NCBI GenBank assembly: GCA_022497145.1
Contig: MU385863.1
Location: 372,001 to 436,000, forward strand
From: Rostrohypoxylon terebratum
Taxonomy: Eukaryota > Ascomycota > Sordariomycetes > Xylariales > Hypoxylaceae
Direction of reading: 5' to 3'
Length of the DNA: 64,000 bases
A model generated the notes under the pieces. That model was not told where the DNA came from and searched no databases. It saw nothing but the letters and a program-made list of their open reading frames with translations. A program made the translations under genes and the position numbers. Positions 11,661-24,786 of this stretch are shown here, one piece after another. Numbering within the stretch: the first letter of the stretch is position 1; every line of letters begins with the position of its first letter.

Positions 11661-14600
11661 AAGCGCGAAAAGGTATAAAAAAAAGAGTCGTCAGCTCGCC
11701 AACTCGAATTCGCGAAGGCTGAAGCTGGGACCCTTTGTGGATTTGTTAAAGTGACTCAAGTCTCAGGTGACAGGAAGTCGGACGATGTTGTTAGTTGTTT
11801 CTTCTACTGATTTTTTTACGTTTTAGTTGTACGTTTTCAGAAAACTTTTGACTTTTTTTGCTAGGCTGATGATCAATTATCAAACAACCCCAGCCGTTCC
11901 AAGGTTGAACTAACTGAGCCAATACACTACTGACTTGAACTTAATAGTAGCTGGGGAAAGAGCAGCTGGGGAAAGCACACCTACACTAGGCAGGAACATT
12001 AACATTCGTTATGACCTGGTGGGGAAATTTGGAGCTAACCCTGACGTCAGTTGATGTGGGTTGGATTTCTTTTGCCGGGAACGTGACCCCGGAATTGTGT
12101 TATCGATTTACGAATACGTACTATGCCAGGATATCAAGTTATGTAATCAAATTAGATCTAGTTTACAGGAGCTAGTCTCCTGAGCCGCACTTAACCTCGG
12201 AACCATCTCACCATCTCACCATCAACCCATTTTCGACAAAATCACGAGACATCATGTCGAGATTCCCAAGTCGTCGTTCGTCGATTGTACAACTAATTTA
12301 CCCTGCGTTGCAGTGTCGACTTCGCCTCATCGCAACTTAATCTACAAAACTGTTATACGATGTCTCACGCAGTACAACTCGACCTTCCCCGCCTATGGGA
12401 TATTCTCCTTTGCCCTTTTGCCATGCTAGCATGCACAGATGTGTCTCGCTCGCTAGTTCGAGATTTGGTCACAAGGCTGACGAACACGACCCCACGATAC
12501 AAGCTAACTCAAGACAAAGACCCTTAAGGTTGCTTTCAGCTGTGTATGTTTATGCAATGGTAGCATAACTCCTAATACATACCTACTAGGTATGTACCTA
12601 GAGGCTAGGACCTAGATCTCAGGTCCTAGGCTACTAATGAGTTCCTTACGCAAGCTCTCTCTACCTCTCATGTCTCGTCCCCTTGCATAAGCATCAGCCT
12701 CTGATAAGATCGTGTTTGTATCTTCACCTGAGGGCTATTCTAGTAACATCTATGCGTTATTCAAAAGCAAACCATCTATAATATGCGTGCATTTATCTCT
12801 CTGAGACTCCCGGGGGCAAGAAACGCTTCAAATCCGTCATATGCTCTCATCACACGCATGATATTATTGAGTTCCAAGGTTACTTATTCATAAGCAACAT
12901 TTGCCACGAAATATCAATGTGGCTGTGTGGATAGGTAGTATACCCATTTTCTCCACATGAAAACTCATGCCTCTATCCTGTAATTTATGGTTTCATCCGC
13001 ACCATCTATGAGGCTGGATGACATCAATTTGAATCTTACCTACACCAAGGGTTCCAATTCTAAGTTTCCAATAATGAAACATTATCAACTTGATACCGTC
13101 TTTGTTCGATTCAGAAGGGGGAGCACGGTGTAGCATTCTATCATTCAATAGGCTGCAATCGAGTCCGAGGACTTAAAGTATCTCCGGCTTGAGGTCGAGG
13201 ACTATGTCATCAAGCAGGACACGCCAATCAATCTCCAAATTGCGACGGAGTGAGAATCGGTGTACAACCCGACTTCACTCCCAAGATTCACGATACCCCT
13301 CCTCGGTTGCTGCAGCGAAGAAATTAGACTAGCAGTTCCAAGGTTCCAAGATTATCTTGGACAATCTTGGACGTCAATCGCAGCACGCCGAGTCGGAGGC
13401 CGAACCTACGAACGCCATGCCGTGGTCTAGTGATCTAGAAATGTGACATTAATTACATATATGCCGTGGCTACATACTTGAGAGATTGCAGCCTACCTAC
13501 CTACCTAGGCATAGGACTTAAGTCTTAGGTCCTAGGTACCTTAACTCTAGCGCAGCCGGCACATCAACCACCAAATCTCCCAGACCGGTCGCGAGCGCCG
13601 AACTGTGCATAATCAAATACCTAAGTCCTAGGCACCCAGATCCCGAGCGCGTTCTCGTGGCAGATCACACACCTACCCTCTCCGCAGACGCTGCGAACCA
13701 ATCCTTCCCACGAGATCAGGGCCAAAAAAAAAACGACATCTTCCGCTCCGGGGCGGCAAGCGGGAATCGATAGTTTCGGGCAAGTATGTAATGTGTGCAG
13801 ATATGTATATCTGCAGCGGAGCTTTTCATCCAGGTGGTGGATGGTGGATGAGCGCCACTCGTGGCGGCCTCACTTCCCCATCGCCAAGTTTGCAAATGAG
13901 ATGACGATCACGTCTAGATCGGCGCCAATGCACGGGTAGCCTAGGCATTGGCGATAAAGGGGGGACGCCTCGGCTTCAGGATACGGGGGGGCGTCCGTCC
14001 ATGGCGGAGGCGTCTAGACTATAGGTGTCTAACTTCTAAGCAGATACTAGGTAGATAGATATCTAGACCTTCTTCGATCTGAGGACGGATGAGGATACGG
14101 TGGCAGAAGGGTGGAAAAAAGCCGTAGCGACGCCTCGACATTGCGAAACATCTTACGAGGCAAGTGGTGGTGCTCTTTATGTTTTAGGATGATTCAGCGC
14201 TTCGACGCTTACGAATTGAGGGATGCTGCTACAGTACTACTTAGTCACGGGTATGTCATTGTACGTGGTATGATTGGTGCTGGGGGGATAGTAATAGGTA
14301 GGTACTATTAAGCAGCGCCTCGAAAAGAAAAAGAATAGAAGGAAACCCTCGTGCTGCTAGACATTTTAGGGACATAAGATCTAACATCTCTTGCCTAAGT
14401 GGGAGAGGAGGGCTGACGAGAAGCGAGACGCCTCGAGTTCGGCGATCACTTTTGCAAGCGGGCTTCGTCGGGGATTTTTCGAGGGTGCCGAGGGTGTTAG
14501 GTTATAAGGTAGCAGCAGAAAGAGGGATATCAAATGCGAATAATTGCTGAGTGAGGTGAGAGGCGTGGTTCGGACATGCGTATTACCAATACTCCGCCCT

Positions 14601-16221
14601 AGAATGCGGTTATCTAAGGTACGGACTTAATAAGATATTAATGTACTATTATATGTAGGTTATCAGGTTATGTGATAGACGGATCACCCGAAACGAGAGA
14701 GGTTCGTATTCTAAAGGGGTTGAGTTTTCTAGAAATCTAGAACTCTTTACTCAGCGTGACACAGGTCGGCGAACAACTTGGATACTTCTGGGGAGGGAGA
14801 AGGGGAAAAAAAGCAACTATTCGCACACGCGTAGCAAACGCTCCCCCCGGCTTGCGAACTGGCTGACTAGGTGAAGAAAAAGTTGACTACTACGGCGTAC
14901 GTCCGTTTTCCTGATCGGCAATGCAGAAAGCTGCATCCCCTTTCACCACCGGGTCTACGGTTTTTCACGATCGCAGACGTCTGATTCGCGATTTTCGCAG
15001 CCGTCCCTAATGCAACCAGCAGCACGGCACACGAGGCACGGGATATAGAAGCGTCATGGCTTTGCCCCCTCCTATTGCCTGCGGCAAGCCCCTCTCCTGG
15101 GCTTCGATCGAAACCGGTCTCATCTCATTTATGATTTGCCATCCAAACAGCCAAGCCATTTTTTATATGTAGTAGTCTGTAGATAATGCAGGTGTTTAAG
15201 GTGTGCCTACGTAGTAGAGGGCAGATCGTCGACGGCTTGCGACACACGACACGCGGACCCGGTGGTTCGGCTACCGCAGATGAAGTACTTGCGTAGTGCT
15301 CCCTAACGCATGGCGGCCCTGCTCTCCCACCACCACTACACCCCTGAACAGAACAGAAACCCCCCTGCAAAAAAAGGTGCTGGCAAGCTGGCAGGCTGGC
15401 AGGATTTAGCACCCGCGATCGCTGACTGGTCCCGCGTGCTATGCCCCTGGGTAAGACGGGAAGGGGTGTCAAATAACCCTAGACCTAAGGTCCTAAGATT
15501 CTTAAAAAAATTTGGCGAGCCGACGGCTTAGGTTTTTTTTTTCTTACTGCGTAATTAACTAATTAACCTAATACTGCTCATTCCTTATTCCTCTTAGTGA
15601 ACACCTAAGCCGCGGGTATAATTACGGGATGGATTCCGTTAGCTGGTTGGGTACCAGCCGATGGAGCGCCGTTACGAAGGATTTCAGAATTCAGGGGTTT
15701 GAAAGAAGAAGGAACCTGTTGGAAGCTCTTCCATTCGTACGATTTTTTTTCTTCCAAATTTCGAGAAGCAATCCCACGCACGGAATGTCCCGTTTCGATT
15801 CGGCCGTGGCGTCTTACTTACATGCTGCGTTTGTGATAGGTGCTCTTCCAGGCGTTGTTAGTCGTCGGAGTTGTAGAACACAGCAGCTTCAGCTGAATTA
15901 GCATTAATAGTATAGCCTGGGTATGGCCCAGCTTTCCCCAGCTACCCTAAGCTATAAGAGGAGAGCTATAAAAAACGATTAGCAATCGTGCATTTCATTC
16001 TTTTTTAATTAGGTACCCATATGTAAACAACAATGACAACATCAACAGCATCCATAACAGCAACGGAGCTATGAGCTGTGGGATAGTGGGATGGTGGGAT
16101 GGTGGATTGGTGGATTACCTACCTAGTGAAAATATTAAGAAGGTAGATACCTATAATATAAGGGGGCGTGATCGTATTCGACGGATCGAATACCCTACCA
16201 TAGTACAGCTGTACGCAGTAG

Positions 16222-16389
16222 GTATCTGACGAAGTGCCAAAAAACAGCAGATACAAAAAGGTCCATTTAAGCCACATTTTAATTGGTTCAAAAAGTCTTG
16301 GCGGAGCTTTTATAAAATTCAATTGGATGCATTCTTTGGTGGTTTGCTGGGTTTAAGTATCTGCTGTTTTTTGGCACTTCGTCAGATAC
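16222..16389. mobile_element. 168-bp foldback element with perfect 33-bp terminal inverted repeats (MITE-like)
   Basis: Bases 16222-16254 and 16357-16389 are exact reverse complements over 33 bp; each arm begins or ends with GTATC/GATAC. A 102-bp AT-rich core between them has no open frame. The trinucleotide TAG directly flanks both outer ends (16219-16221 and 16390-16392), consistent with a 3-bp target duplication, although three bases can match by chance. Small size, perfect arms and lack of coding capacity fit a non-autonomous DNA transposon, but no second copy is present in this window, so a structured RNA hairpin gene is an alternative. Confidence 0.6.
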
Positions 16390-17745
16390 TAGCATAATAC
16401 ATAATATGTATAATATGTATATTCCTACTCCCTTCCGGATCCGACGGGAGGTTGAAAGAAAAGCCACGGAAACCCGACGGTCTGTCTTTAGCGACGGAGG
16501 ACGAGCCTCTTGAAGTTTTCGAGCTCGCTGGATGCGCGTAGCTCCAGCGTAAAAAAATCCCTAAGGAACATGGTAGATCCCAGCTACGCCGGCCACTACT
16601 GCAGGAACTACCAGGACGGGACCTGTAGCGAGACCGCCACAACGGGGTCACAACGGGGCAAAAACGGGGTCGGATGTGGGAGGGGTTCGCTGTATAGTTC
16701 GCTGTGGTGACTTCCTAGTTAATAAGGATAGGGTATAGCCCAGAGCGCCGGTAAGGTAACGCGACGGTCTTGCATACCTACCTGTTGGGATTTGGGAGCA
16801 GATTGGTGCCAATGTGCAAGTGTGCAAATCTTTTTTTACATTCAGTCCCTTTGTCATTGGGCATCGATGAAAAAAGTGAGGCTTACCTCTCCATCTACCT
16901 ACCAACCCTACCAACTAGTTTCTTTGATAGCGCTCAAGTGCCGGGACCAACAGGACGGTCTAGATGCGAATCTGGCTTACCGCCGGTCTGGATACAATGT
17001 CCTTACGCGGGTCGGCAACTCGTGGCATGGCAAGGAAAATAGTCTCTCGCTGTTGCATACTACTATGTAGCCTAGTGGGCTTTTTTCTTTCTTTTTTTCC
17101 AATAGCATATCACATACCTACCTACGCAGTATGTAGCAGACATCGATCGAAGATGCATAAGATGCATACGGACGGAGCACAGGAATCGTATTCTCAAATT
17201 GGGAATTGGTACGGGACGAGAATGGGTATGTCAGCTGAGCTGAGAAACATCCGTCATGCAGTACATAGTATGCAACTGTCCACAGTGGAACTCGCAGTTG
17301 AATCCGCAGTTGAATCCGCAAGTCCACTCCTGTACCGCCCTCATGCAGTAGACCTTCAACGGTAGAGGTTTAGTGGTTTGGTGATCAGCGTAGAGGAAAC
17401 GTGGTCGACGATCCCCTCTACCTAGGCAATCTTAAAACACAATCTTGACAAACAGTAAACATCGTGGGGACGAGGAGAGGTAAAACAAGAAGTTGGAGCT
17501 TTTCTTTTCTTTTTTTAGTCTCTTAGTTTTTTTTCCCGAGGCCCGTGAGGCTGTTGGAACTCTATCAGCGGATGGGTCGCCGAGGGATCACGAGCCCAAT
17601 ATGGCTCTTTGCATTGCTCTATCTGGATAGAACCTGTCAAAGCGCGAGAACCCTGCTCTCTTGCCATTGACGTTTTCCACAACCTAGGGTACGGGCCAAT
17701 ATTGGAAATTGATCTGCATTCCATCACATAATTTGGGTGTACAAG

Positions 17746-17788
17746 GTAGAGATGTAGAGATGTAGAGATGTAAAGATGTAAAGATGTA
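17746..17788. repeat. Tandem repeat, unit AGATGTAGA-like
   Basis: About five imperfect copies of a 9-bp unit (GTAGAGAT drifting to GTAAAGAT). It lies in the gene-free stretch, close to a second array at 17930-17959. Confidence 0.8.
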
Positions 17789-17929
17789 CTAGATATGTGC
17801 CAACTAACCACTAACAACTCTGCAGTGCAGGACCGTGACTTGGATCTCGTCGTTGTATCGATAATTTATAGATAGACTTGATTTTGTAACGAAGGGGGAT
17901 TTCTTACGAATCTGCAGAGGCCTACCTAT

Positions 17930-17959
17930 CTGCATCTCTGCATCTCTGCATCTCTGCAT
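17930..17959. repeat. Tandem repeat, unit CTGCATCT
   Basis: Almost four exact copies of an 8-bp unit. Simple minisatellite in the gene-free stretch. Confidence 0.85.
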
Positions 17960-20900
17960 AGCATCCCGAAGCACGCGCTTTGTATGGTTGGTCAGTCTGA
18001 CACACGGCTGATGGCGGGTTGCCGGGAATGCAGATAATGTATCTTGCGCATACATATACCAAGTTATTGCGGATTATACGGATTACTATTATATTGTGCT
18101 CTATTGTGTGTATTGTAAGTTGTAAGATGTAAGATCGATAGTCTTCCGAGATAGCTTCGCTACGTGTTGCCAGACGAGTTCCCAAGCTCTGACCAGTTGA
18201 CGACGATATCCACGATACGGTATGTTCTTTGTATCCAAAGGCTATTATGACATCTTGGAGGATCGACGCGACATCGCCGTTCGCAGAGCGGTGATGATAT
18301 TAGATCAATATCTAAACGATCAGACCGTCATATCCTTCATATCGGCACTTGTCACTCCTAGTAATTAGAAACTGCTAGGTACTTTGCACATAGTATGTAG
18401 TACCGAACATAATCCTCTACCGGAACGTCGATTGAGGGGAATGAACCAGTTAGACACATTGGACAACATCGTAGCTGTCAGGAATGCAACCTAGGACGAG
18501 TAACTAAGGACGAGAAGGGAAGAAAGGGAAGACGAGTACCTTCTTGGCATTCGCATGCGGTGACGATACCTCTACTCCACTGCCTCCGAAGCTCTTCTAC
18601 CCGCCTCTAACTGGCTCTGACTGGTCCGAACTGGGTCTGAACTGGGGCTTGTCACTGTCAAAGCCAGTACCAGGTAGGTCAGATTCTAGCCAGTTAGCTG
18701 CCAGCCCGCAGCCTCCAAACAGTATTTCGCGGCTCACGGATGAGATCACATCCTGGCACGTCCATGATTCGCCATCTTAGTCAGGGGTCGAACGGGCGCG
18801 TTTCTTCTCACAGGTTCAAAACAACACTGGAAACCCTTTGGTCGCGCTGCGGAAAATTTCAACCTGTACCTACATACATCTACATACATAGTAGACTGTA
18901 GACTGCTATCAGGTCGAGATAATTGGTCTATTCTCCTAGATTTAGACGCTTCGACGAACTCTTTGATTTGTCTTTCTTTCTTGTCGCCTTTCTGTTGCAT
19001 ACAGTGTCATTCAATTCCAGGGACGAAGACGGGAATTTTCGTCGGCTTCTTTCCGAACAGAGGAAATACAACTACAACTAAAAAAAAATCTCCAAATTCT
19101 CCAAGTAGTTCAGCCAGCTATTGTGGGTATATTTATTAGGAGGTAATGTTATTAAATGTACAATACATACAGACACCGGTCCTTTCGAGGTACATATTCG
19201 GAGCGTCAGACGAACGTGACAACGTAAGAGGTCTGGCGTTCGCGGCGGCAGTACCACGTTTGGGGTCTTCTCCATCGCCCGCATTTGAAAATCCATGACA
19301 AAAATACCCTACACTAGGTAATATCCTGTCGTGCTCCGCGCCTATCTGTGATTATTTGTGTATTTGTGTATTGCGTGGTCGATCGTATGCCATATTTCGG
19401 CACGATCAGGTTCCATCAGAGCTCCATCGAGGTCTATCTGCGAAAAGGAACTGGAGCAATCCCAACGTTTTACACTAGATGGATTTTAATGTTAAAGAAA
19501 GGATACTACGAAGTACTATTACTAGGAAAGGGAAAGGGAAAGGAAAAAAAAAAGATTGGACTATGGAGAAATTCGTGATAGACAGGTTTTGTTGCAGGCT
19601 CTACTTGAGCAGCAAAACCTGCCTTACGAGTTACATCAACACTACATGTAGATCAGGGGTAGGATAGACGGAAATAAGTGCGCGAAGACTACATAAAACA
19701 AGTATTCGACAGGTACTGTAGCAGCGTCCGCTAGTCCCACACCAAGCCGCACGGCCATGGTCCGGCGCGCTGGAGGAAGATCCATGACTGGGGGTCTCTT
19801 TTTCTCTTCTTCTTTCCTATCGTCAAAGTCCAGAGTCCAGTCAAAGTCCAAAGAACCTCCAACCCACTTGGTAACTTTCGACCAGGGGTGTTTCTCTCTC
19901 TCACACATCCACATCTTTCGCGAATCCCAACCCAGTCAAAGATCCTACATATTACAAGTACACTACATAGTATTAGTACATACTATGTAGCAAAAGGTCC
20001 CCATTTCTTTCCCAAATTTCTCACCTCCACAACCGTGTTCTGATCCCGGGGTTTATTCTGACTCGGGCTTGCATGTGCGTGTGTGTATGGTATCCATACG
20101 TACAGAAGTATGTATGTACGACGTAGTACGTACATAGTATGCAAGTTATCTCTCTGACCTCTTCGTCCCGAGTCTCTCCCCAACCCTTAGCCCATCTTTT
20201 TCCTCTTCTCCCTCTAGAGTCTAGGGTCTCAGTTTGTGAGAGCATGAGACCGCGGACTATGAGCTTCGACCTACCTGCATTACCTGACACTGACGCTATC
20301 CTATACACCTTTACAATCTACTGGCCTACCAGCGAGCAGCGTGCCGGTGGCTTAGACGAAGTGTCTCTTAATCCTTAATCTTATCCTACTCTAAAACGCT
20401 TGACTGTCCTCCCGTCTCGTTAGACTCGCGATCTAGTCCTCGATCTAGTCCTCACTTTCTTTTTGCCCGAAACTCCACCACTACCTAATAAGATCCTACG
20501 GCCATTTAATACAGTTAGCTTGGAAGCTATATACTGCTAGTTGTCGCCTGTCGTATAATTGCGCCGGGACTTAGGGCTGTGTGCCATATTGGAATTCTCA
20601 AGGACGATCCTCGCAGCGAATTCTACAACACAAGGTTTCCTTGACTTCACATTGATGAAATTCATGGGTCTTGGAGTTGTCCTAGCTGCTTTCCCCTCGT
20701 TGACTCGGCTGTTTTTGACTGATGCATAGAGGCTCGTCGAATTGTTGACTTTGTTGGTTACATTCTTTCCAAAAGTCTCATATATCTGTTCAAACCTTAC
20801 TATTGTTGGTTGCATTGGTTTTTTCGTCGCCGACTACAGGATATCTGGATGACGTACCGCGAATCTAAGGTTCCATTACCATTAATACCCGCCAACTACA

Positions 20901-20997
20901 AAAAATAGTATATTATATAGTCGAAATTTCTCTCGGCAAATCTTAATCGTCATTACCTCACTAACTCCCCAACAACATCACTCACACACAACACACA

Positions 20998-23577
20998 ATG
21001 GCAGAGTCAGGCATTACGAGTCCGACAAGTCCGGCTCTAGAGACACTGCAGAATCGCTCACGCGATGTACGACGAGCTAGGCCGCCAGACATAACGGTTA
21101 TCAGAAATGAAGCTAGGGTTCCATTACGACCTCCAAAGCGTGAATCCAGGATTGGTTTGAGAAACATATTCAGCAAATCGAAAATAATAAAGGACGAAAA
21201 GATAATAGAAGAAGCACCCTCGTCAGGAGATTCATCACGGCATGGCTCGAAGCGTTCTTCGTTGGTGGATTGGCCCCAGAAACTTCATCCTTCTCGCTCA
21301 GACCTTTCTCTTCTCAGCTCACCTCCGTCTTCGATCAAGTCGCCGGGGTCAGTGACTTCTACGGCGTCTGCACGACTACGACAAAACAGCATCACAAATA
21401 GCCAAGCTAGGCTTCGCCAACAACAAGCGTCTCCAAAGGTGAGAGACTCGGTTACTGGCTTTAACCCACCACCCTTGTTCCAGATGTATCCTCAAGCAAT
21501 CAAATATGCGACACTGCCAACATGTGCCACTCCGATAGAAGCTCTATCCCGCCTTAATGATAACTCACAACAGAATGACTTCTCGAGAAGCAACCCTAAC
21601 CAAGGGAGGAAATCCAAGTACGCCCCAGAATGGACAAACAAGGTCTACGCATTGGTCACCTCCGGATACTTACTACAATATACGGGAGAGGGTCGGTTTG
21701 ATAGGTTACCTGAGAAGATTTTACATTTAACACGAGACTCGGCCGCCTACGCTAGTGATCTCATTCCTGGAAAGCACTGGGTTGTGCAGGTGGCGTCGTC
21801 CATGGATGCCGACGGAAACCCAGCTATAGATACGAAGTCTCTCCGATCGAAGCTTGCTCTCCGAAGTGTTGAGAAGCGACAGGTTTCTAACATGTTACTC
21901 GTCTTCGAAAACCCGGAAGGAATGGATACCTGGCTTGCTATATTAAGGCGAGAGATCGAGTCGCTGGGCGGTAAGAAGAAGCTATCGGAAACTGGCACGC
22001 CCGAAATGGATGACGAGGCGATGAGGAGAAACCAAGCAGGCCAGAGGACATTAGTTGTACGAGACCCAGCTCGCTTCTCGCGCATCATCCCACAGGACTT
22101 CTCATGGGAGCAAGAGAATGCGCTCTCTAACCCCGCCGAACAAAATGAACCTACGGAACCCCGACCAGAGCGGATATCGGAATCGACGATGGACGACGGC
22201 TCAAGCATGGTTTCGTCAGAGGGTCAGCGCCTGGATAGTCTTCGAGACAGCAATGGTAGCAGTGGTAGTAGCGGCAACCGACTCTCGTTCATCTCATCCG
22301 GACAACGAACCCTCGTATCGTCAGCAGAATCATCGCCGACGAACTCACCGATCCGGGCAAGCTTCTCAAGTAACGGAGAAGATCAGCTGCTTCAACCTAT
22401 CCAAAAGCCCTTACCACCCACACCCGAGGTTAGACCGCGTCCTAACGCAGCGGCGATCGCGAACCGGAGACAATCGATGCAAACGATGATCCCCAGTTTT
22501 GATCCTCGGCTCGATGTCCGGGGCCGATCAATGATCCCAATCCTACCGTCCCCGCTAACATCGGTTCAAGAGAACAACAAGCATCAATTTGTGCCTAACT
22601 TCAGCGTACCACACACAGTTGGCCGGCGGTATTCGGCTATGAATTTGTCCGCCGCAGCCTCCCGTGAGAATCAGCAGCAAACCCCCGACCGAGAAGGGCC
22701 GATTAGACCGCCAGTCCGACGAAGTCCGCCAACGAAGCTTTCCATATCCCGCCCTCTTTCTATAGTGATAGATCAGCCTTCTCCAATATCGCCTTACTCT
22801 CCTACTGGTCCACCTACCCATGTTCGCGCTTCCATACAGGCACCTGACACACCATCCATGTTTGCGCCTCAGGTTCAAGTTAACCATGCACCGAAGCCCA
22901 TGTCGCCTGAGAGGAGCGAAGTTCCCGAGAGTCAGATCCTAAAACAGATGACGGAAGAAGCGCACCTCACCAGCACCAGCGTCATCGCACCATTCCACGA
23001 GAAACGTGCCATGCGTGCCAGTCAGCAGTACCAGCCCATCCAGCTACCAAAGCTCCCATATTTTGACATGGTGGACAAATCGTTCATCGCCCGACCTGCC
23101 CGGACTTCCTCTCTTGACAAGTTAGATCTTCCTGGAGGAATTCGTAGAGCATCTTCGTCCATGGAGATGCGGAGGTCGTCGATGAATTCCAACTTCGGAC
23201 ACCAATCTTTCAAACATGCGCTTCTCCTTTCCGAAAACCCGCCAAACCACAACTTTCACCCTCACCAGAACCGCCACTCTTTCATGCACCCCGCCCATTC
23301 TCACTTACCCTCTATCGAGGAGCCATCCTCTACGTCCTACACATTGGCTCCGCCATTAGTAATTACACCTAAGCGCTCAGCGCCCTCCCTGAAGGCGTCG
23401 CAACAGGAGTCGATGCTCAGTAATTATTTAGCTGTTGACCTCGGTGAGAGAGCTCTCATGACCAGGAGGAGTCTGCCTCATCTAGCCGAGGGACCACCGC
23501 CAGCTCCTCCACCGACATGTGCTCTCCCCCCCATACCCACCAAGCGTTCATCCAATCTACGGAGTATCAAGGCGTGA
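20998..23577 (+). CDS. PH-domain protein, large and mostly disordered
   Basis: Single-exon 859-residue protein. The ATG at 20998 sits in a favourable context (CACAATGG), and the preceding A/C-rich leader has no in-frame ATG. Residues about 200-325 read as a pleckstrin-homology domain: WTNKVYALVTSGYLLQYTGE opening strands, a DLIPGKHWVVQVAS strand, and a C-terminal helix around NPEGMDTWLAILRREIESLG. The flanks are Ser/Pro-rich and basic, with several Pro-rich stretches (PPAPPPTCALPPIPTK at the C-terminus) that could bind SH3 or WW domains. Likely a membrane- or cortex-associated adaptor; function unknown. The final basic tail is KRSSNLRSIKA. Confidence 0.88.
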   Translation: MAESGITSPTSPALETLQNRSRDVRRARPPDITVIRNEARVPLRPPKRESRIGLRNIFSKSKIIKDEKIIEEAPSSGDSSRHGSKRSSLVDWPQKLHPSRSDLSLLSSPPSSIKSPGSVTSTASARLRQNSITNSQARLRQQQASPKVRDSVTGFNPPPLFQMYPQAIKYATLPTCATPIEALSRLNDNSQQNDFSRSNPNQGRKSKYAPEWTNKVYALVTSGYLLQYTGEGRFDRLPEKILHLTRDSAAYASDLIPGKHWVVQVASSMDADGNPAIDTKSLRSKLALRSVEKRQVSNMLLVFENPEGMDTWLAILRREIESLGGKKKLSETGTPEMDDEAMRRNQAGQRTLVVRDPARFSRIIPQDFSWEQENALSNPAEQNEPTEPRPERISESTMDDGSSMVSSEGQRLDSLRDSNGSSGSSGNRLSFISSGQRTLVSSAESSPTNSPIRASFSSNGEDQLLQPIQKPLPPTPEVRPRPNAAAIANRRQSMQTMIPSFDPRLDVRGRSMIPILPSPLTSVQENNKHQFVPNFSVPHTVGRRYSAMNLSAAASRENQQQTPDREGPIRPPVRRSPPTKLSISRPLSIVIDQPSPISPYSPTGPPTHVRASIQAPDTPSMFAPQVQVNHAPKPMSPERSEVPESQILKQMTEEAHLTSTSVIAPFHEKRAMRASQQYQPIQLPKLPYFDMVDKSFIARPARTSSLDKLDLPGGIRRASSSMEMRRSSMNSNFGHQSFKHALLLSENPPNHNFHPHQNRHSFMHPAHSHLPSIEEPSSTSYTLAPPLVITPKRSAPSLKASQQESMLSNYLAVDLGERALMTRRSLPHLAEGPPPAPPPTCALPPIPTKRSSNLRSIKA

Positions 23578-24786
23578 TGATTTTTTAAAGCCTGCGATAT
23601 ATATCCACACGCACTGTCCTTTAAGACACATTTTTATTTACTTATCTATCTATTTATTTCATTTTTCTTCGGTTTATTCTTTTCACTTCTTATTTTTATC
23701 TTGCATCTATATTTTACTTCGTTGTATATCATTGTATTTTTATACCTACGGGCCCACGATAATGATTGGCGTTTCGGGATTCTTCTATGCCTACCAGGCA
23801 CTCTATATACTAGACTCGAACCGACGGGAACAAACAACATACAACAGGCCCTTGCGGGAACGCTGTCTTTTTTTGTTGTGTAAAAACGAAACGACGATGT
23901 ATCTTGAAGACGGGTCGCGGATGGGAGGGTGGAGGAAGGTAGTGAATGATGGGTAGGGGATAAGGGGATAGGGGCAAGGGGGATAGGAGATGTCGGGGGG
24001 GCGACGAAGATGACGAAAGAGATATTTACAAAAAATATCAAAAAGAAAAGATATCACGACGGATAAAGATACGATAACGGAGATGAGGGATGTTTCGCAT
24101 TTTGGAAAAACCTGGAAAATACTATCGGATATTCTCTCGAGACGTCCACGTCACGCCTCATAGTCAGCTCATCGGCGGCGCTTGGGACTGTTTTCTTCAT
24201 ATATTTTACATATGTGAGAAAAATACAGTAGGGAAGATAATGTTTTTCAAGGGATTCGGGTTCAGGGTATCGGGTACATCGCCTAGGTGTAATATCAAAA
24301 AACAGTAAAAAGTTCAATACAGCTCTATGCTAGTATGTATGATGTGATGATGTGACTTAATGTGGCTTCTCGATCCCGGATTTGTGATTGTGCTGGAATA
24401 AAGGTCAAACAACTACGAGGTAAAGTTGTACCGTCTAAATTGTAACATTGAAATATTATGTAAAATATTAAAGAAACCGAACTTACGTAGGTACCTAGTA
24501 GTACGTACAAAGTTCAAACGATGGATATGAGGCAATCACGGCTTTGGTTGTATGGACTCTGGCCAATGATTCTGTGCACGGTCCACTCACGCGGACTTAG
24601 TAATTGATAGCGCGGGGCAGATCTTTTGGTAGCGATAAGAAATTTGAGACCCCACATTTTGGACGAGAAACTCAAACTCAGATCTGAAATTATTATTTCA
24701 AACCACACAAAAAATCAGCAATCAAAAGACAATCCCGACTCACGCCAGCGCCATCTTTTCATCGATACAATCAAGTAATCGCGATC
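23578..24786. other. Intergenic region between the PH-domain and eIF3g genes
   Basis: T-rich sequence just after the stop (to about 23720) looks like 3' UTR. The remainder is AT-rich with no supportable gene. The last ~100 bp is probably eIF3g 5' UTR. Confidence 0.6.

Larger units (their letters stand above)
11086..20997. other. 9.9-kb stretch with no supportable gene
   Basis: On both strands, open frames are short (mostly under 100 codons), often without ATG, and resemble no family. The stretch holds many small repeats: GGGGTGAC units (11634-11660), short palindromes (13346-13360, 13796-13815, 14727-14742), GACCTAG/CCTAGG tracts near 12605-12630 and 13500-13540, the 33-bp inverted-repeat element at 16222-16389, tandem arrays at 17746-17788 and 17930-17959, and an imperfect hairpin at 19583-19621. 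No transposase, reverse transcriptase or retroelement motif was seen. Non-coding transcription cannot be judged from sequence. Confidence 0.6.

Noticed and set aside
16430..16690. GC-rich patch beside the foldback element as a gene relic
   Set aside because: Some frames read protein-like but contain stops and match no family that I recognise; evidence too weak.
19583..19621. Hairpin with 13-bp arms (one mismatch) as a possible RNA gene or terminator
   Set aside because: Short, isolated, no flanking gene or promoter signal; such hairpins arise by chance in a window of this size.
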